A stretch of 64,000 bases of DNA from Mytilus edulis. Lineage: Eukaryota > Mollusca > Bivalvia > Mytilida > Mytilidae. The DNA is taken from assembly GCF_963676685.1 (NCBI RefSeq), contig NC_092350.1:37910873-37974872 (forward strand), written 5' to 3'. Position numbers and translations under genes: made by a program. The notes beneath the pieces were generated by a model. That model searched no databases. It saw only the letters and a list, made by a program, of their open reading frames with translations, and was not told the origin of the DNA. Positions 20,314-31,564 of the stretch are shown piece after piece (position 1 is the stretch's first letter; each line of letters opens with the position of its first letter).

Positions 20314-22365
20314 CACAGACTTTATAAAAGATGAGTATAATTGTAGCATAGATTATTTAATTGAAAATAATACAACTAAAGTATCTTCGATAAGTGACTC
20401 GGATAATCTCACTAATGATTACTACGAGTATGAACAGGGACAGGCACATATTATTGTGAAGGACAGGCTTAAAAGTCACTATTCTTTTTGGAAAAATATT
20501 GGTTGTTATGATTATATTTTAGATACTATTTTGAATGGTTACAAAATTCCTTTTTACAGTACCCCTCCTTCTATATGCTTAAAAAACAATCGATCGGCAA
20601 TCATCCATAGCGAGTTTGTTACCGAAGCTACACATGATCTTCTTATAAGGGGTTTGATTGAGGAATGTGAATTTCAACCTCGTGTTGTAAATCCTCTTAC
20701 AGTTTCAGCGTCGGACGGTAGGAAAAAACGCCTTATTTTAGACCTCCGTCATGTTAACAAACATCTTTGGAAATCAAGTGTAAAATTTGAAGATGTTCGC
20801 ATAGCCATGCAGTTTATCACAAACAATTCTTTTTGTTTCCAGTTTGATATTGTGTCGGCATATCACCATGTTAATATTTTTATGCCACATACAGAATTTT
20901 TAGGGTTTTCCTGGAGGCATGAAAACACCGAAAAATGGTATAAGTTTTTGGTTCTCCCGTTTGGACTTTCGTCAGCATGTTATATATTTACTAAGATCAC
21001 AAGACCACTTATAAAAAAGTGGAGGGGTGAAGGTAAACAAGTTTTAATGTACCTAGATGATGGTTTAGGCACTCATACGGACGAAGAAACTTGCAAACTA
21101 TGTCCAATCAAGTGAGACAAGATTTAATTCAGAGTGGATTTGTTCCTAAAAATGAAAAATCTAAATGGTCACCTATGAAACTTTTGGTATTTTTGGGTTA
21201 TTCAATTGACACAAACCGTGGCACTATAACCATTCCGAACGAAAGAGTTCAAAAGGTTTTAAAAACTATTGCTGACATTGAATATTATGTTTCTAAACAT
21301 GGCAAAGTCCATGCACGTTTGGTTGCTTCTTTAGTGGGACAAATAGTGTCCATGTCATACGTCATTGGTAACGTTGCTTATATCATGTCTAAACATTTAA
21401 GCATTGATATTTTAAGTATGACTTCGTGGAATAGTTGTATTGTTTTATCAACAGAAAGCTTGATACAAATTAAATTTTGGAGAGAAAATTTAGGACACGT
21501 AAATGTTAAAAAGTTTTCTTCAGATGTGTCATGTCAATCTGTAGTTTATAGTGATGCAAGCAATACAGGATATGGTGGCTATGTTGTAGAAACACCTTTT
21601 AATATAGCACATGGTATGTGGTCCGAATGTGAGGCTTCAAAGAGTTCTACGTGGAAAGAGCTAAATGCTGTTAGAAATATTCTATTATCTATGATCAATG
21701 TATTAAAAGATAAACGAATTAAATGGTTCAGTGATAACCAGAATGTAGTAACTATTGTGGGAAAAGGTAGTATGAAACCTGAGTTACAGGATATTGCTAT
21801 GTGCATTTTTGAGAATTGTTTGATACATAATATATCTATCGATGTAGTTTGGGTTCCTAGAACCTTGAATGAGAAAGCGGATTTCATCAGTCGTATTATT
21901 GATTATGACGATTGGGGTATTGACGAACAGTTATTTATGTATGTAGATTCCCTATGGGGACCTCATGAGATAGACTGGTTTGCAAATGATGACAATCATA
22001 AGTTAACGGTATTTTATTCCCGTTATTGGGCGGTGAACTCGATGGGTATCGATGCATTCACTATTAACTGGCAAGGTGCCAATGGTTGGTTTGTACCACC
22101 TGTATGTTTAGTGTCTAAAGTAATAAGTTACATGAGGCAATGTTTTGCTCATGGGACACTTGTTTTACCTTTATGGAAGTCGGCAAGCTTTTGGCCGATG
22201 CTATGTCCTACGGGTGAAGGGTTCATTAAAGAGGTGAAAGGCTGTATAGATTTACCTACTAACAAGAAATTCTATACTTCTGGTAAAGGGAATAAATCAG
22301 TATTTGGAAATATTGATTTACCCTTCAGGGTGTTGGCTTTGAGACTTGATTTTGAACCTTTTTAA
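20237..22365 (+). pseudogene. Ngaro reverse transcriptase-RNase H, frameshifted
   Basis: The first plausible ATG is at 20237, overlapping gag. RT motifs in order: RLILDLRHVNKHL, QFDIVSAYHHV (catalytic D), LPFGLSSACYIFTK, and MYLDDGLG with YLDD at 21050-21061. The frame then ends at 21115, and the continuation is in the next frame from about 21091, consistent with loss of one A in the run at 21094-21096. RNase H follows (SDASNTGYGG, WKELNAV, WFSDNQ, NEKADFISR: D-E-D-D), then the DIRS-group C-terminal block (EIDWFAND, GIDAFTINWQ, WFVPPV, GTLVLPLW). It ends at 22365. One base change apart, the protein looks complete. Confidence 0.9.
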
Positions 22366-22552
22366 CAACTAATATAAAAGTTCTTGAGTTGGTGGCGGTA
22401 ATGTTACAGTAGGCCTGAGGGGCTGTGGTGGTGGTTTAATCTTAAGTGAATTGCGAGACGAGTTATACATGAACATTAGATTGTGAAATTGTTTATATAC
22501 AAATTGTATGTGCTTTGTACATTATGTTTTAATGTGATTTTTATTTTTACAT
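22366..22552 (+). other. Gap between RNase H and recombinase
   Basis: Noncoding, with a possible 3' splice site (TATGTTTTTGCAG at about 22564) close to the start of the recombinase frame. The recombinase might be expressed from a spliced RNA. This is inference. Confidence 0.3.
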
Positions 22553-23560
22553 ATGTTTTTGCAGGCTTTCCAAAGCGATCTGTTGGAATTACCTGATACT
22601 TTGATTGAGAAAATCCATTTACTTCCTGATCTGTTAACCGAAAGTAAATCTGACAACACCGTTCAAAATTATTATTATGGTTTTTTGAGATGGAAAAAAT
22701 GGGCTTTATCTAATGGAATATCTAGTGAATTTATTTTACCAGCCAAACCAATACATGTGGCTATATATTTAGCATGTTTAGTGCAACAAAATCGTACGCC
22801 CAGTCCTATCAATCAAGCGTTTTATAGTATTAGATGGGCACATAAAATTATTAGTGTTATTTCTCCTACAGATTCTGATTTAGTGAAAAATATTCTTGAA
22901 GGAGCTAAGAGACGTCTATCTGTTCCGATTAAAAAGAAAGAACCGATCACTCCAGATATGCTTTCACAGATGTTCGACAGGTTATATTGTGAAAATAATC
23001 TTTACAACCAGCGTACTATTTCTGCTTGTTTGTTATCTTATTCTGGTTTTTTACGTGTTTCTGAATTGCTGAATTTGAAAACCTGTGATATTCAATTTTT
23101 TCTAAGTCATATGTCAGTATTCATACAGAAAAGTAAAACGGATATTTACAGAGATGGTGATCGAATAATCATTGCGAGAACCGGGAATAAATTATGTCCT
23201 GTGAAGAACTTGGAGAGTTTTTTAGAATGGAGCAATAATCCACTTGATACTGATGTTTTCGTATTTCGTAATTTGACAAAAACCAAGGAAAATTATGTGT
23301 TCCGAAAAGAAAACAAACCTCTTTCTTATACAAGAATGCGAGAGCTATTTATAGAAGCATTTTCTCCGATTGTGCCAAATATAAAATCTTTTGGCCTTCA
23401 CAGTCTAAGGTCTGGTGGAGCTTCTGCAGCTTGTAATTTTGGTATTTCTGATAGACTTTTCAAAAGGCATGGACGTTGGAGGTCGGAGACAGCAAAAGAC
23501 GGTTACGTTAAGGACTCTTTTTCGGACAGAATGTTAGTTTCACAAAATTTGGGTCTTTAG
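22553..23560 (+). CDS. Tyrosine recombinase of Ngaro element
   Basis: An intact 335-residue frame. The N-terminal SAM-like core-binding domain (about 25-125, with NTVQNYYYGFLRWKKW) precedes the catalytic domain. The catalytic set is visible: R168 (SGFLRVSELL), H283-x-x-R286 (GLHSLRSGG), H306 (RHGRWRS) and the nucleophile Y318 (KDGYVKD). In this retrotransposon class it replaces the integrase and joins a circular DNA intermediate to the target by strand exchange. ATG at 22553 is the first in frame, but the true start may be at a splice junction about 10 bp further on. It is the only undamaged frame of the element. Confidence 0.9.
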   Translation: MFLQAFQSDLLELPDTLIEKIHLLPDLLTESKSDNTVQNYYYGFLRWKKWALSNGISSEFILPAKPIHVAIYLACLVQQNRTPSPINQAFYSIRWAHKIISVISPTDSDLVKNILEGAKRRLSVPIKKKEPITPDMLSQMFDRLYCENNLYNQRTISACLLSYSGFLRVSELLNLKTCDIQFFLSHMSVFIQKSKTDIYRDGDRIIIARTGNKLCPVKNLESFLEWSNNPLDTDVFVFRNLTKTKENYVFRKENKPLSYTRMRELFIEAFSPIVPNIKSFGLHSLRSGGASAACNFGISDRLFKRHGRWRSETAKDGYVKDSFSDRMLVSQNLGL

Positions 23561-23620
23561 TATATTTTTTCAAAATTATATTATTAGTCCTTTTTTACAT
23601 ATTGTCCCTTTCTTTGGTTC

Positions 23621-23839
23621 AGCGGCGGCGTTGTCGTGTGGCTTTGCACTTTATTTATGAGTTTATTGTTTTCTTCATACTGTTTAGCAGTATGTCATTT
23701 ACAATTTCATCAATACGAAGTATTTGTGGTATATGGTATATGAGACCAATACGAAGTATTTGTGGTATATGGTATATGAGACGGCATTGAGTAGTAATTC
23801 TGTTTTTTGAATACAGAATGAAGTTTGTGACAAGAGAAA
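23621..23839 (+). repeat. Ngaro internal repeat B1
   Basis: 219 bp, repeated as B2. It contains a tandem pair of a 36-bp unit (CAATACGAAGTATTTGTGG...) and a final GACAAGAGAAA that overlaps the start of A2. Confidence 0.9.
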
Positions 23840-24040
23840 TATAATTTCTTTCGTTTGAACGTAGTGAATAAGAGTGAAATTATTTTCTCTTGTTTGTTCA
23901 TGATGTATGTAGGTGTCGTGCTTATCGCACGGTCATTTTTCCCGCCAAAACGGGGGTTTTTGGTCATTCAGCACGACAGCGCCGAACCGTCAACACACAT
24001 TTATCCAAAGTTTAATTCTTAAGTAAGTTGGTAAATTTTT
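23837..24040 (+). repeat. Ngaro internal repeat A2
   Basis: A copy of A1, identical by eye, directly joined to B1. The B1-A2 junction should equal the sequence formed when the element's ends are joined in a circle. Confidence 0.9.
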
Positions 24041-24187
24041 ATTTATAAGTCCCCCTTTTTATCGTATTATATGATTGATAGGACTGGAGGGTAGTTTTTT
24101 ATGTTTGGAAAAATTATAAATTATATTGTTGAAATGTTGTATTGTGTATACAAGTTATATGAATTGTTTCATATCTTTAATAAACTG

Positions 24188-24406
24188 AGCAGCGGCGTTG
24201 TCGTGTGGCTTTGCACTTTATTTATGAGTTTATTGTTTTCTTCATACTGTTTAGCAGTATGTCATTTACAATTTCATCAATACGAAGTATTTGTGGTATA
24301 TGGTATATGAGACCAATACGAAGTATTTGTGGTATATGGTATATGAGACGGCATTGAGTAGTAATTCTGTTTTTTGAATACAGAATGAAGTTTGTGACAA
24401 GAGAAA
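24188..24406 (+). repeat. Ngaro right-end repeat B2
   Basis: A copy of B1 ending GAGAAA, after which the sequence leaves the element. It is separated from A2 by 147 bp of unique AT-rich sequence. Confidence 0.9.
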
Positions 24407-24797
24407 AGAATTGACACGAATATTCACCATTCCAATGTTAAGAAAACATTTGAATAATTGGTCTTGCACTGATCTACCAACAGACATAAAACAACATAGA
24501 TTCAAAGACGTTGACTTAACGAGAGATAAATGGTACTTTAGAAGAATGAAAACCCACTCAAATCAGAAATGAACATTATATCTTAAATTGATGCTATAAA
24601 GATTTCTTAATTTTTGTTACGTTCGAAAGATGTGTTTTTCAATACTTTAGTAACCAATCGGCATTGTAATGAGAAACGAACGTGTTTCTCTTCTTCTGGA
24701 CTTGTTCATTTACCTGTTTACATTAGCTTCTAAAGACGAATAAAAAGCAGCTATACAGATATTTGCATCTCACTGAATAAGTCAAAGTTTGCTGACT

Positions 24798-24940
24798 ATG
24801 TCATGTATGTTACGTTGAACGCATTGATTCCATCGATCATGAAATAAATGGATAAAACATATATCCAATTAAGTCTGTCTTATATCATAACTTACATCTT
24901 TAATTGACAATGAGGGTCGGTTAAAAACAAATCTGTTGAT
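24798..24940 (+). pseudogene. Short Penelope-like RT relic
   Basis: GTTGAACGCATTGATTCCATCGA and ATTGACAATGAGGGTCGGTT match 1232-1346 of the RT fragment, with frame-breaking changes between. A decayed 140-bp remnant. Confidence 0.6.
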
Positions 24941-25765
24941 TTTTACTGGTTTTGTATATTTAAATATGTTCAGCAATGTTGAATGACGTGTATTGTATCA
25001 AATCATACAAATACCCCGAAAAATACCAAGGGTTTAGACTCAAAGAAAACAAGTAAGATTTCCCAAGTATTTTTGTTGAATACTAGTAGGTGCAACTTTG
25101 GTACTCGGTGCAATTTGGGTACTGTGACTTTATATACCTTCCAAATATCATGGTTTATGTGAAACCATGCCCCCTTTTAAACTCAGTGACGTGAGCGACA
25201 GACATGCTATATCATACATTTTGTTTCTCTTTAGTTTAGCTACACTCTGTCCAGTTCATTAAGAATGAAACGGATTGGTTGAGTTGACACCAAATAAGAT
25301 TTGATTGTACTTAATATTTTGTTAATGTATGACACGTTAAACTCGATGGTCATTTTTATGGAAAAGTGTTTGGTTTTTGTAACAGATATGAAAAATGACT
25401 GAATGATACTCAGCTACATCATGAAGGAATAGACCAATATGGCATATTTAAATGTGTCGAACTGTTATCAATTTAATGATGACTCGGGCATAGGAAAGAC
25501 TTGTTAAAAGAAACAGTAGGCATTTATTCTTTACTATTTATATAATACTAAAATACAACAGAACTTTTTCATTCAATATTTACATGAATTCTGACCAAAA
25601 AAAAGCATAATCAACGAAAAACAAGAAAATTAGTATGTACACATTATGCACTTCAATGTTGTTCTTTGCATCAACAGATCAAATAGCTTATGCGCGTATT
25701 CATTGGACAACATGGTGACATAACAGATAATTATCATGAATAATAAATGTTAAATCTGTAAATGT
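24941..25765. other. Noncoding stretch
   Basis: Nothing recognisable; short AT-rich frames only. It forms the 3' flank of the minus-strand integrase-like gene. Confidence 0.4.
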
Positions 25766-27074
25766 TTATCGATTTAACAAATGTTGTGATACTACGCCTG
25801 ATAATAAGTTGAACAATTCTTTGGCCTGTGTTGGAGTTTCAATGACATCGAATTCTTCGATATCTAAAAACGTGAGAGTATTTACTAATTGTCTAAATTC
25901 TTCTTTAGTGCCTCTAGGTAGAACAGCATCCGTGTAGATATCAGTTAAGTAATCCAATACAACTATGTCGCACGGCAATTCAAAAGAGCAGTCTTCTTCT
26001 TTCCTCTATAACTTCCTCCAATAGTTGGAGTACACCAACCTTACTAAATTAAGGTTCATATTTATCGTAAATAAAAGGTTGGTAGTACATAACGTCAGGT
26101 ATACCATGTGGACATTCAACATTTCTTTGAGATCTTATTCTGTGTGAATTCCATGATTGTAGAAACATGTCTAAATGTCTCTGAATAAGTGGTAGGAAAC
26201 AAAACCGTATGCATTCAAGATGCACAGGGTCGGCATTGTTAAGTATACCTTCATCTACCATATCTTTAAACAAATTCCTCCAAAATGTTGTGAAATTTCG
26301 CATCAGAAAACTCCATAGCATTTCGATCTTTTGGTTGGCCGTTGATCTTCCTATTGAAACACTTCTATGTCCAGCCATGCTATCAGCATGAAATGATCTC
26401 AAAGCTATTTGAATACGTTCAACTATAACATTTTCAGTTCCTGCATCCATGCGTACTACCCTTGGAACCCTCTTGCTTGTCTTCAAATACTCAAGAAAAT
26501 GTCCTGCAACTATACGGGGATTTTTATTTGAACTTGTAGCCTTCAGCCAAAGTATCTTCCTTGAAAAACCGTCGATTGCACCATGGACAGATATTCCAAA
26601 CGGCTTTAACTTATCATATCCATCGACGTGGATGCAAAAGCTCGGTCCGTTACTTGTGTATCGTCTTCTTGTAAGCCTATGTCTTTGTCTCCTTAAAACG
26701 CCGTCTCCGTCAATAGCTTTCAAAACTAGCCTAACCGTGTGTTGTGAAGCTCTTACGCCTAGGCAGCGAAGTACATTCCATAAAGATCGATAACCTATAT
26801 TGGTATATCCTGCATTTCTTAACTGTAAAATTTTTGTAACAATATCAGCAATAGCACTTTCAACTCCTCTTTTTTGCAATCTCAAACGTTTTTTAATTCT
26901 ATAAAATGATCTTTCGCTCAGCATTATATGATGTATGTTTAGTAAAAACCCGAGTACTTCTTTTGTTGTAAATGAAAAACTTGTATAGTATACAACTAGT
27001 TCATCTAATGATGCATCTATGTCTGGATATGGAATAGCACTGGCCTTGCAGAACAGGAGAAGAGCAAGTACCAT
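25766..27074 (-). pseudogene. DDE integrase-core protein gene, damaged
   Basis: On the minus strand a 3' splice site (TTTATGTTTCAG) ends at 27075 and an exon begins with ATGGTACTTGC at 27074. It runs open to a TAA at 26049-26051. Counting from an upstream in-frame ATG at 27095, an N-terminal helix-turn-helix-like segment (residues 60-125) precedes an integrase fold with acidic residues D158 (HVDGYD), D217 (RMDAGTEN) and E258 (NQKIEMLW). After the stop the same frame stays open (GVLQLLEEVIEE), and then a one-base shift near 25985 leads into a C-terminal part ending at 25766 (PCDIVVLDYLTD). I recognise a metazoan multi-copy integrase-core family of transposon origin. Substrate and function are unknown. 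Whether the stop is a mutation or part of a further intron cannot be decided here. Confidence 0.7.
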
Positions 27075-27248
27075 CTGAAACATAAAAGTGTACAACTTAG
27101 AACTTTAGACTGTTATGATATAGCATTTGTTCCTCTGAAATGGTCTTATCCGATGTATAGTAAACTTGGGGAAGATGTTCATATAGCCTTAAAGATTGGA
27201 TCAAAATGAATGTATGCAAAGATATTTATCAGTAGATAACTGTATTGT

Positions 27249-27389
27249 ATTTTAAGCTGCGACGGCAGCAACTGGTGATTGGATGGTCGCAAATTAACTT
27301 TACTCATGTTACTGGCAACGCGCTGACAGAGCCAGTAAACGGGTATTTGCGATCTTCAAATCACCAATTAATGCCGTGGAGCTTAAAAT
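27249..27389. repeat. Imperfect fold-back, ~70-bp arms
   Basis: ATTTTAAGCTGCGACGGCA, CTGGTGATT, GGTCGCAAAT and TTACTGGC recur as the inverted AGCTTAAAAT, TGCCGTGG, AATCACCA, ATTTGCGATC and GCCAGTAA. It is a nonautonomous inverted-repeat element 170 bp upstream of the integrase-like exon. Confidence 0.7.
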
Positions 27390-27540
27390 AAATATTGTTA
27401 TCTTCATTCTTATGAAACTGAGAGAAAACAACCTCAAATCATAAATTTAAAATCTGCCATACATCGTCTGCGCTTGTGTGTACATTATCATAACATCAAT
27501 TGTCAATTGATGCAATGAAAATTAATGACGTTATCCTATC

Positions 27541-27880
27541 AAATGGAACTAAAATACTGAACTCCGAGGAAAATTCAAGACGGAAAGTCCCTTATCAAAT
27601 GGCAAAATCAAATGACAAAACACATCAAACGGATGGACAACGACTGTCATATTCCTAACTTGGTACAGGCATTTTCAAATGAAGAAAATGTAGGATTGAA
27701 CCTGGTTTTATAGCGCTAAACCTTTCACTTGTATGACAGTCGTATCAAATTCCATTATATATAAAACGATGTATGAACAAAACAGACATAAAAGGTCAAA
27801 TAGTCACAATATGGGTATAGCAGTCATACTTATGTCACAATCTCAAAACAAACAAATATTTAACAAAAAGGCACCTATCA
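27541..27880 (-). repeat. Solo 3' tail of the Penelope-like family
   Basis: Reverse complement of the tail module at 15400-15755. It carries ACTGAACTCCGAGGAAAATTC, ATCAAACGGATGG, TGTCATATTCCTAACTTGGT, AATGAAGAAAATG and CACTTGTATGACAGTCGTAT. No RT coding is attached. Confidence 0.75.
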
Positions 27881-28885
27881 AATTTAAAACCCGCAAAGGG
27901 TTGCTAGCGAACTAGTACGAGCTTTCTAAAAACTGCTTTTTTCTTCAATGCCAATGTTATAGGTCTTATTTTGAGTTTAATGTTGGAGTATGTAAATGGA
28001 TGTTGAAATATGCAAATGACTTAAGGTTAATTTTGTTCTACCAAACAGATCATATTGAAGTTCTATCACGGTGTTAATGTTGAATAAAGAAAGGTTTGTG
28101 TGGAAAATTTTGATTGTACTTTCAACCGTTTCTAAATCACAGTTACCTTGTTGACAAGACTAACATCCACCCCTTTTTATTTTTGCTTATTTCTAACTTC
28201 CTCTGTGGTATGTTTTTTGACATGAAAGTAATAATTAAAAATATTTTAAATAAAACAACGGAAAGTCATGATCAATACAAATCTATTTCAAATAATTTAT
28301 GCTCTTAGTAGTTCAAATGTAAAGAAACTGTATTTTTGCTCATTTTGATATGCATGCAAGGTGTAAAAACTAAAGATGATTATTTTCCTTTCTTCTTTTC
28401 ACATGTTTCAGGCTGAATCGGAACCAAACAATTTATTTAATCTATTTCCCTTAGGATCAGAAAGCACTACTCAAAATGATTATTTGATGACACAAGTAAA
28501 ATTGTATATGATTTGATATGGTTAACCGTTTATGCCTGTTATAAACAGGTCGGGAACTCCAGATTTTCAGATTTTGCATAGTAAAAATGTAGTAACTTCC
28601 AAAAACAGAAGGCTGGTATGGCCTTAAAATACTGACCAATCGACTCAATGAACTACGGCTACTTCGAGTTTACTATGACCCGGAAACACGTGGAATTAGT
28701 AGGAAAACTGTTAACTATTATAGTTTATGGGACTCTCATAATAGATGGTGTTGTTCTGTGAATATGTCTAATGTAAAATACATAACATAATATTCAATTT
28801 GCATGTTCAGATTAAAATAAGTATTGTTTACTGGCTTCACGATTCTATTTTCCTTTTCGCCTTGTAAAAGTAGTTGAACTGTTTT
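27881..28885. other. Noncoding stretch
   Basis: No gene, RNA or strong repeat was identified. Confidence 0.4.
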
Positions 28886-28887
28886 TT

Positions 28888-29272
28888 ATACGCCTGTCAA
28901 ATTTTTGACGGGACCTATTATGGTATACAATTGTCGTCTGTCCGTCAGTTTTGTTCAGTGGTTTAGGTTGATCTTGCAGTTGCGAATAAGAAATGAGTAC
29001 CCTTTGAAAGGGATGGCAAAGTCCATGTTATGCTATGGCAAACCCAAAAAATATAAATTTCAATCAATATCTGAAATAAGAGGTGCATATAGAGGCATTA
29101 TATTATAAAGAATTTGTGAAAGTTTTATTAAGTTTTGTTCAATGGACAAGGATGATCTCGGAGTTGCAGATAAAAGATTGGTACATCCTGCATGGCTACA
29201 ATAACGGACGGAAAGACGGACGGGGCAACGATTACTATATACCCCCACGTTTCAAGTGGGTGGTATAAAAAG
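28888..29272 (+). mobile_element. Dispersed repeat with inverted hairpins at both ends
   Basis: The left end has a small hairpin (TGTCAAATTTTTGACGG) and the right end another (ATACCCCCACGTTTCAAGTG then GGTGGTAT). The interior has GTCTGTCCGTCAG and GGACGGAAAGACGGACGGGG microsatellite-like tracts and a partial internal duplication (TTTTGTTCAGTGG / TTTTGTTCAATGG). The architecture is similar to the ATGCCCC elements at 4.7 and 7.6 kb, but the sequence differs. Confidence 0.5.
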
Positions 29273-29545
29273 AACAAACAGTAGCTATATTATGTTGATA
29301 CCATGAAATATTTACTTACCAAAAGCATTGTTTAGAATGAGGGATAGCTTCCTTTGTATGTAGGTCCACTTAGTCTTCTCTAGTCAATTGAAGAAATTAT
29401 TAAACAAATGATTCATACGGGAGAAAATGGTCTGGTTGATCGGGTGTTGATCATAACGAAAATGGCCGTTGAATGGCTGCTCACGCTACATATGTAAATT
29501 GAAATATATTATCGCCATAATTATGATGACTTAGCTTTAACTTCT

Positions 29546-30420
29546 GAAATTTAAAGCGAATAAAAATCGTAAATCGCGTTAATTAAGTGGTACTGTTTTT
29601 ACACAATAAAATCATCGCAATAACAAAGACGTCTTGCTGTTAGATATAACGAAATATTGCAATAAATAAGGCGACTTGTGGTATATATATAGCAAATATT
29701 GCGATAATTAAGTCTTCTTAGTGTTAAATTTAACAAATCATTGTGCTAAATAAAGTGCCTTGGTGTTAGATACAGCAAATTATTGCGATAAATAAGGCGT
29801 CATATTGCAATATACAAAACATTATCGCAATGATTATCAAATATGGTTTAGTTATAAACAATTACACAAGGCAGCTCCAGGCTTCGAAATTTAAAGCGAA
29901 TAAAAATCGTAAATCGCGTTAATTAAGTGGTACTGTTTTTACACAATAAAATCATCGCAATAACAAAGACGTCTTGTTGTTAGATATAACGAAATATTGC
30001 CATAAATAAGGCGACTTGTGGTATATATATAGCAAATATTGCGATAATTAAGTCTTCTTAGTGTTAAATTTAACAAATCATTGTGCTAAATAAAGTGCCT
30101 TGGTGTTAGATACAGCAAATTATTGCGATAAATAAGGCGTCATTTTGCAATATACAAAACATTATCGCAATGATTATCAAATATGGTTTAGTTATAAACA
30201 ATTACACAAGGCAGCTCCAGGCTTCCGTAGATATCTTATATTATACATAAGATATCTTATAAAAATTAAATTATATAAGATATCTTATATATTAAAGGAG
30301 ATATCTTATATATTATATAAGATATCTTATATATTAAAGGAGATATCTTATATATTATATAAGATATCTTATATATTATAGGAGATATCTTGAAATTCGA
30401 ATAAATAGTAAAACGGCTTG
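29546..30420 (+). mobile_element. TAAGATATCTTA element with 340-bp tandem duplication
   Basis: Two near-identical 340-bp units start with GAAATTTAAAGCGAATAAAA at 29546 and 29886. Each holds a degenerate array around ATTGCGATAAATAAGGCG and GTTAGATATAAC and ends GGCAGCTCCAGGCTTC. The second is followed by an array of the palindrome ATAAGATATCTTATA (30228-30395) and CGGCTTGCCAT. The single-unit element at 10872-11480 is the reverse complement. Confidence 0.8.
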
Positions 30421-30438
30421 CCATACAGATATATACAT

Positions 30439-30598
30439 AGATTCTTACATTGATACCAGTGGATTATCGGATCTACCCAATCGAGATAGTTAAATTTTCA
30501 AATTTAAAGTCCGAGCCTCGGCGAGGACTTTAAAACTTATAATTTAACTATTGATATTGGATAAATCCTATAATCCACGTGTAATTATGTAAGAATCT
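30439..30598. repeat. Imperfect inverted repeat, ~75-bp arms
   Basis: AGATTCTTACAT, GTGGATTAT, CCAAT, TAGTTAAATT and TTTAAAGTCC mirror GGACTTTAAA, AATTTAACTA, ATTGG, ATAATCCAC and ATGTAAGAATCT around a GAGCCTCGGCGA loop. It forms a long hairpin, probably a fold-back element. Confidence 0.75.
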
Positions 30599-30860
30599 GT
30601 TTCTCTAATGATGAAAAATAATAATTTTCATTTTTTGTTAAACTAAAAACCCCTTCAAGTGCCTTCCACATTCCAGTAGATAAAATAATATTGACATATT
30701 TGTAAAATGGTACATGCACTATTATGTTATTGACCTGGATAACTGTTAGTGTTCATTATTACTAAAATTCCCTCCAAAAGATCTTAATTATATATCAAAT
30801 GGATACTCATTTATAAATAATAGATAATGAGTCAGATGTATATCTCGATTATAGACATCC

Positions 30861-31004
30861 CAATCTCCCATACAGACAGAGTTGTCGTCCTTTCCTCCTC
30901 AATCTAGTTGTCGTCCTTTCCTCCTCAATGTGTCGTCCTTTCCTCCTCAATCTAGAGTTGTCGTGAGGAGGAAAGGACCACAACTCTGTATGTATGGGAG
31001 ATTG
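30861..31004. repeat. Inverted repeat with triplicated inner motif
   Basis: The left arm 30861-30900 (CAATCTCCCATACAGACAGA...) and right arm 30965-31004 are nearly complementary. The left side carries three tandem copies of TGTCGTCCTTTCCTCCTCAA, while the right arm has only one complement. This is an expansion confined to one arm and loop of a fold-back. Confidence 0.85.
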
Positions 31005-31254
31005 AGTTAACCCACGTATGGAATCGCATTTTTGAATACCCCTAGCAAATTATTTTTATGTTATACTGGTTGTGTATCATAAATATTATTGTAACGAAAA
31101 TTGGTCATAGTTTATTTATTTTGATGTGAAACACCAGTTGTCTTTTCCTGTTAATTGTGTTTCTATATTTTTATAAGTTTCTCCATAGTTGGAGCACCAT
31201 CTATTACTTAAAACACCCCTAAAATCAGTATAGTCTTTATTTTCACCCCTTCAA

Positions 31255-31440
31255 GTATAATGGACCGTTCCATATCGTAGTATATAAACCAGCTCAAGAC
31301 AGAGAAACTTTGACCGACCGTGCAAGGGCTGTATAGCCAGTCAAGGTCGTTAAAAACTTCCATTTGAAACTTTGTCAGTTATATGTGGACCGTTGAAGTG
31401 ATAACATCAGGGATTATTTTCTAACTGGTAAGTAGAGTGA
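31255..31440 (+). promoter_or_regulatory. Promoter-like stretch with TATA and splice donor
   Basis: A TATATAAACC box-like motif at about 31282 is followed, 140 bp on, by a consensus splice donor (CTGGTAAGTAGAG at about 31427). No coding exon was recognised downstream. It could be the start of a noncoding RNA or an LTR-like fragment. Weakly supported. Confidence 0.2.
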
Positions 31441-31528
31441 ATTAAGTGATTCCAAAGGATATATAAATAGTGTTCGGATTTATATGTGGATATTGCAATA
31501 GTGATTGTGATACAATGTATAAAGTGAA

Positions 31529-31531
<3 letters not shown>

Positions 31532-31559
<28 letters not shown>

Positions 31560-31560
31560 A
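31532..31560. repeat. TA dinucleotide microsatellite
   Basis: About 13 TA units in a row. Confidence 0.95.
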
Positions 31561-31564
31561 GTGG

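Larger units (their letters stand above)
18651..24406 (+). mobile_element. Ngaro-type tyrosine-recombinase retrotransposon
   Basis: The layout is A1 (18651-18854), gag, RT-RNase H, tyrosine recombinase, B1 (23621-23839), A2 (23837-24040), B2 (24188-24406). A1 equals A2, and B1 equals B2 apart from one base at the left edge. Split direct repeats with this order define the Ngaro/PAT type. DIRS elements instead have inverted termini and usually a methyltransferase domain, which is absent here. The trinucleotide AAA is shared by the left end, the B1/A2 junction (23837-23839) and the right end, as expected if B1-A2 copies the circular junction. A 147-bp spacer separates A2 from B2. No target duplication is evident, as expected for a recombinase-integrated element. 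Confidence 0.9.

Noticed and set aside
26209-26793. Plus-strand frames over the integrase gene
   Set aside because: Shadow frames of the minus-strand coding exon.
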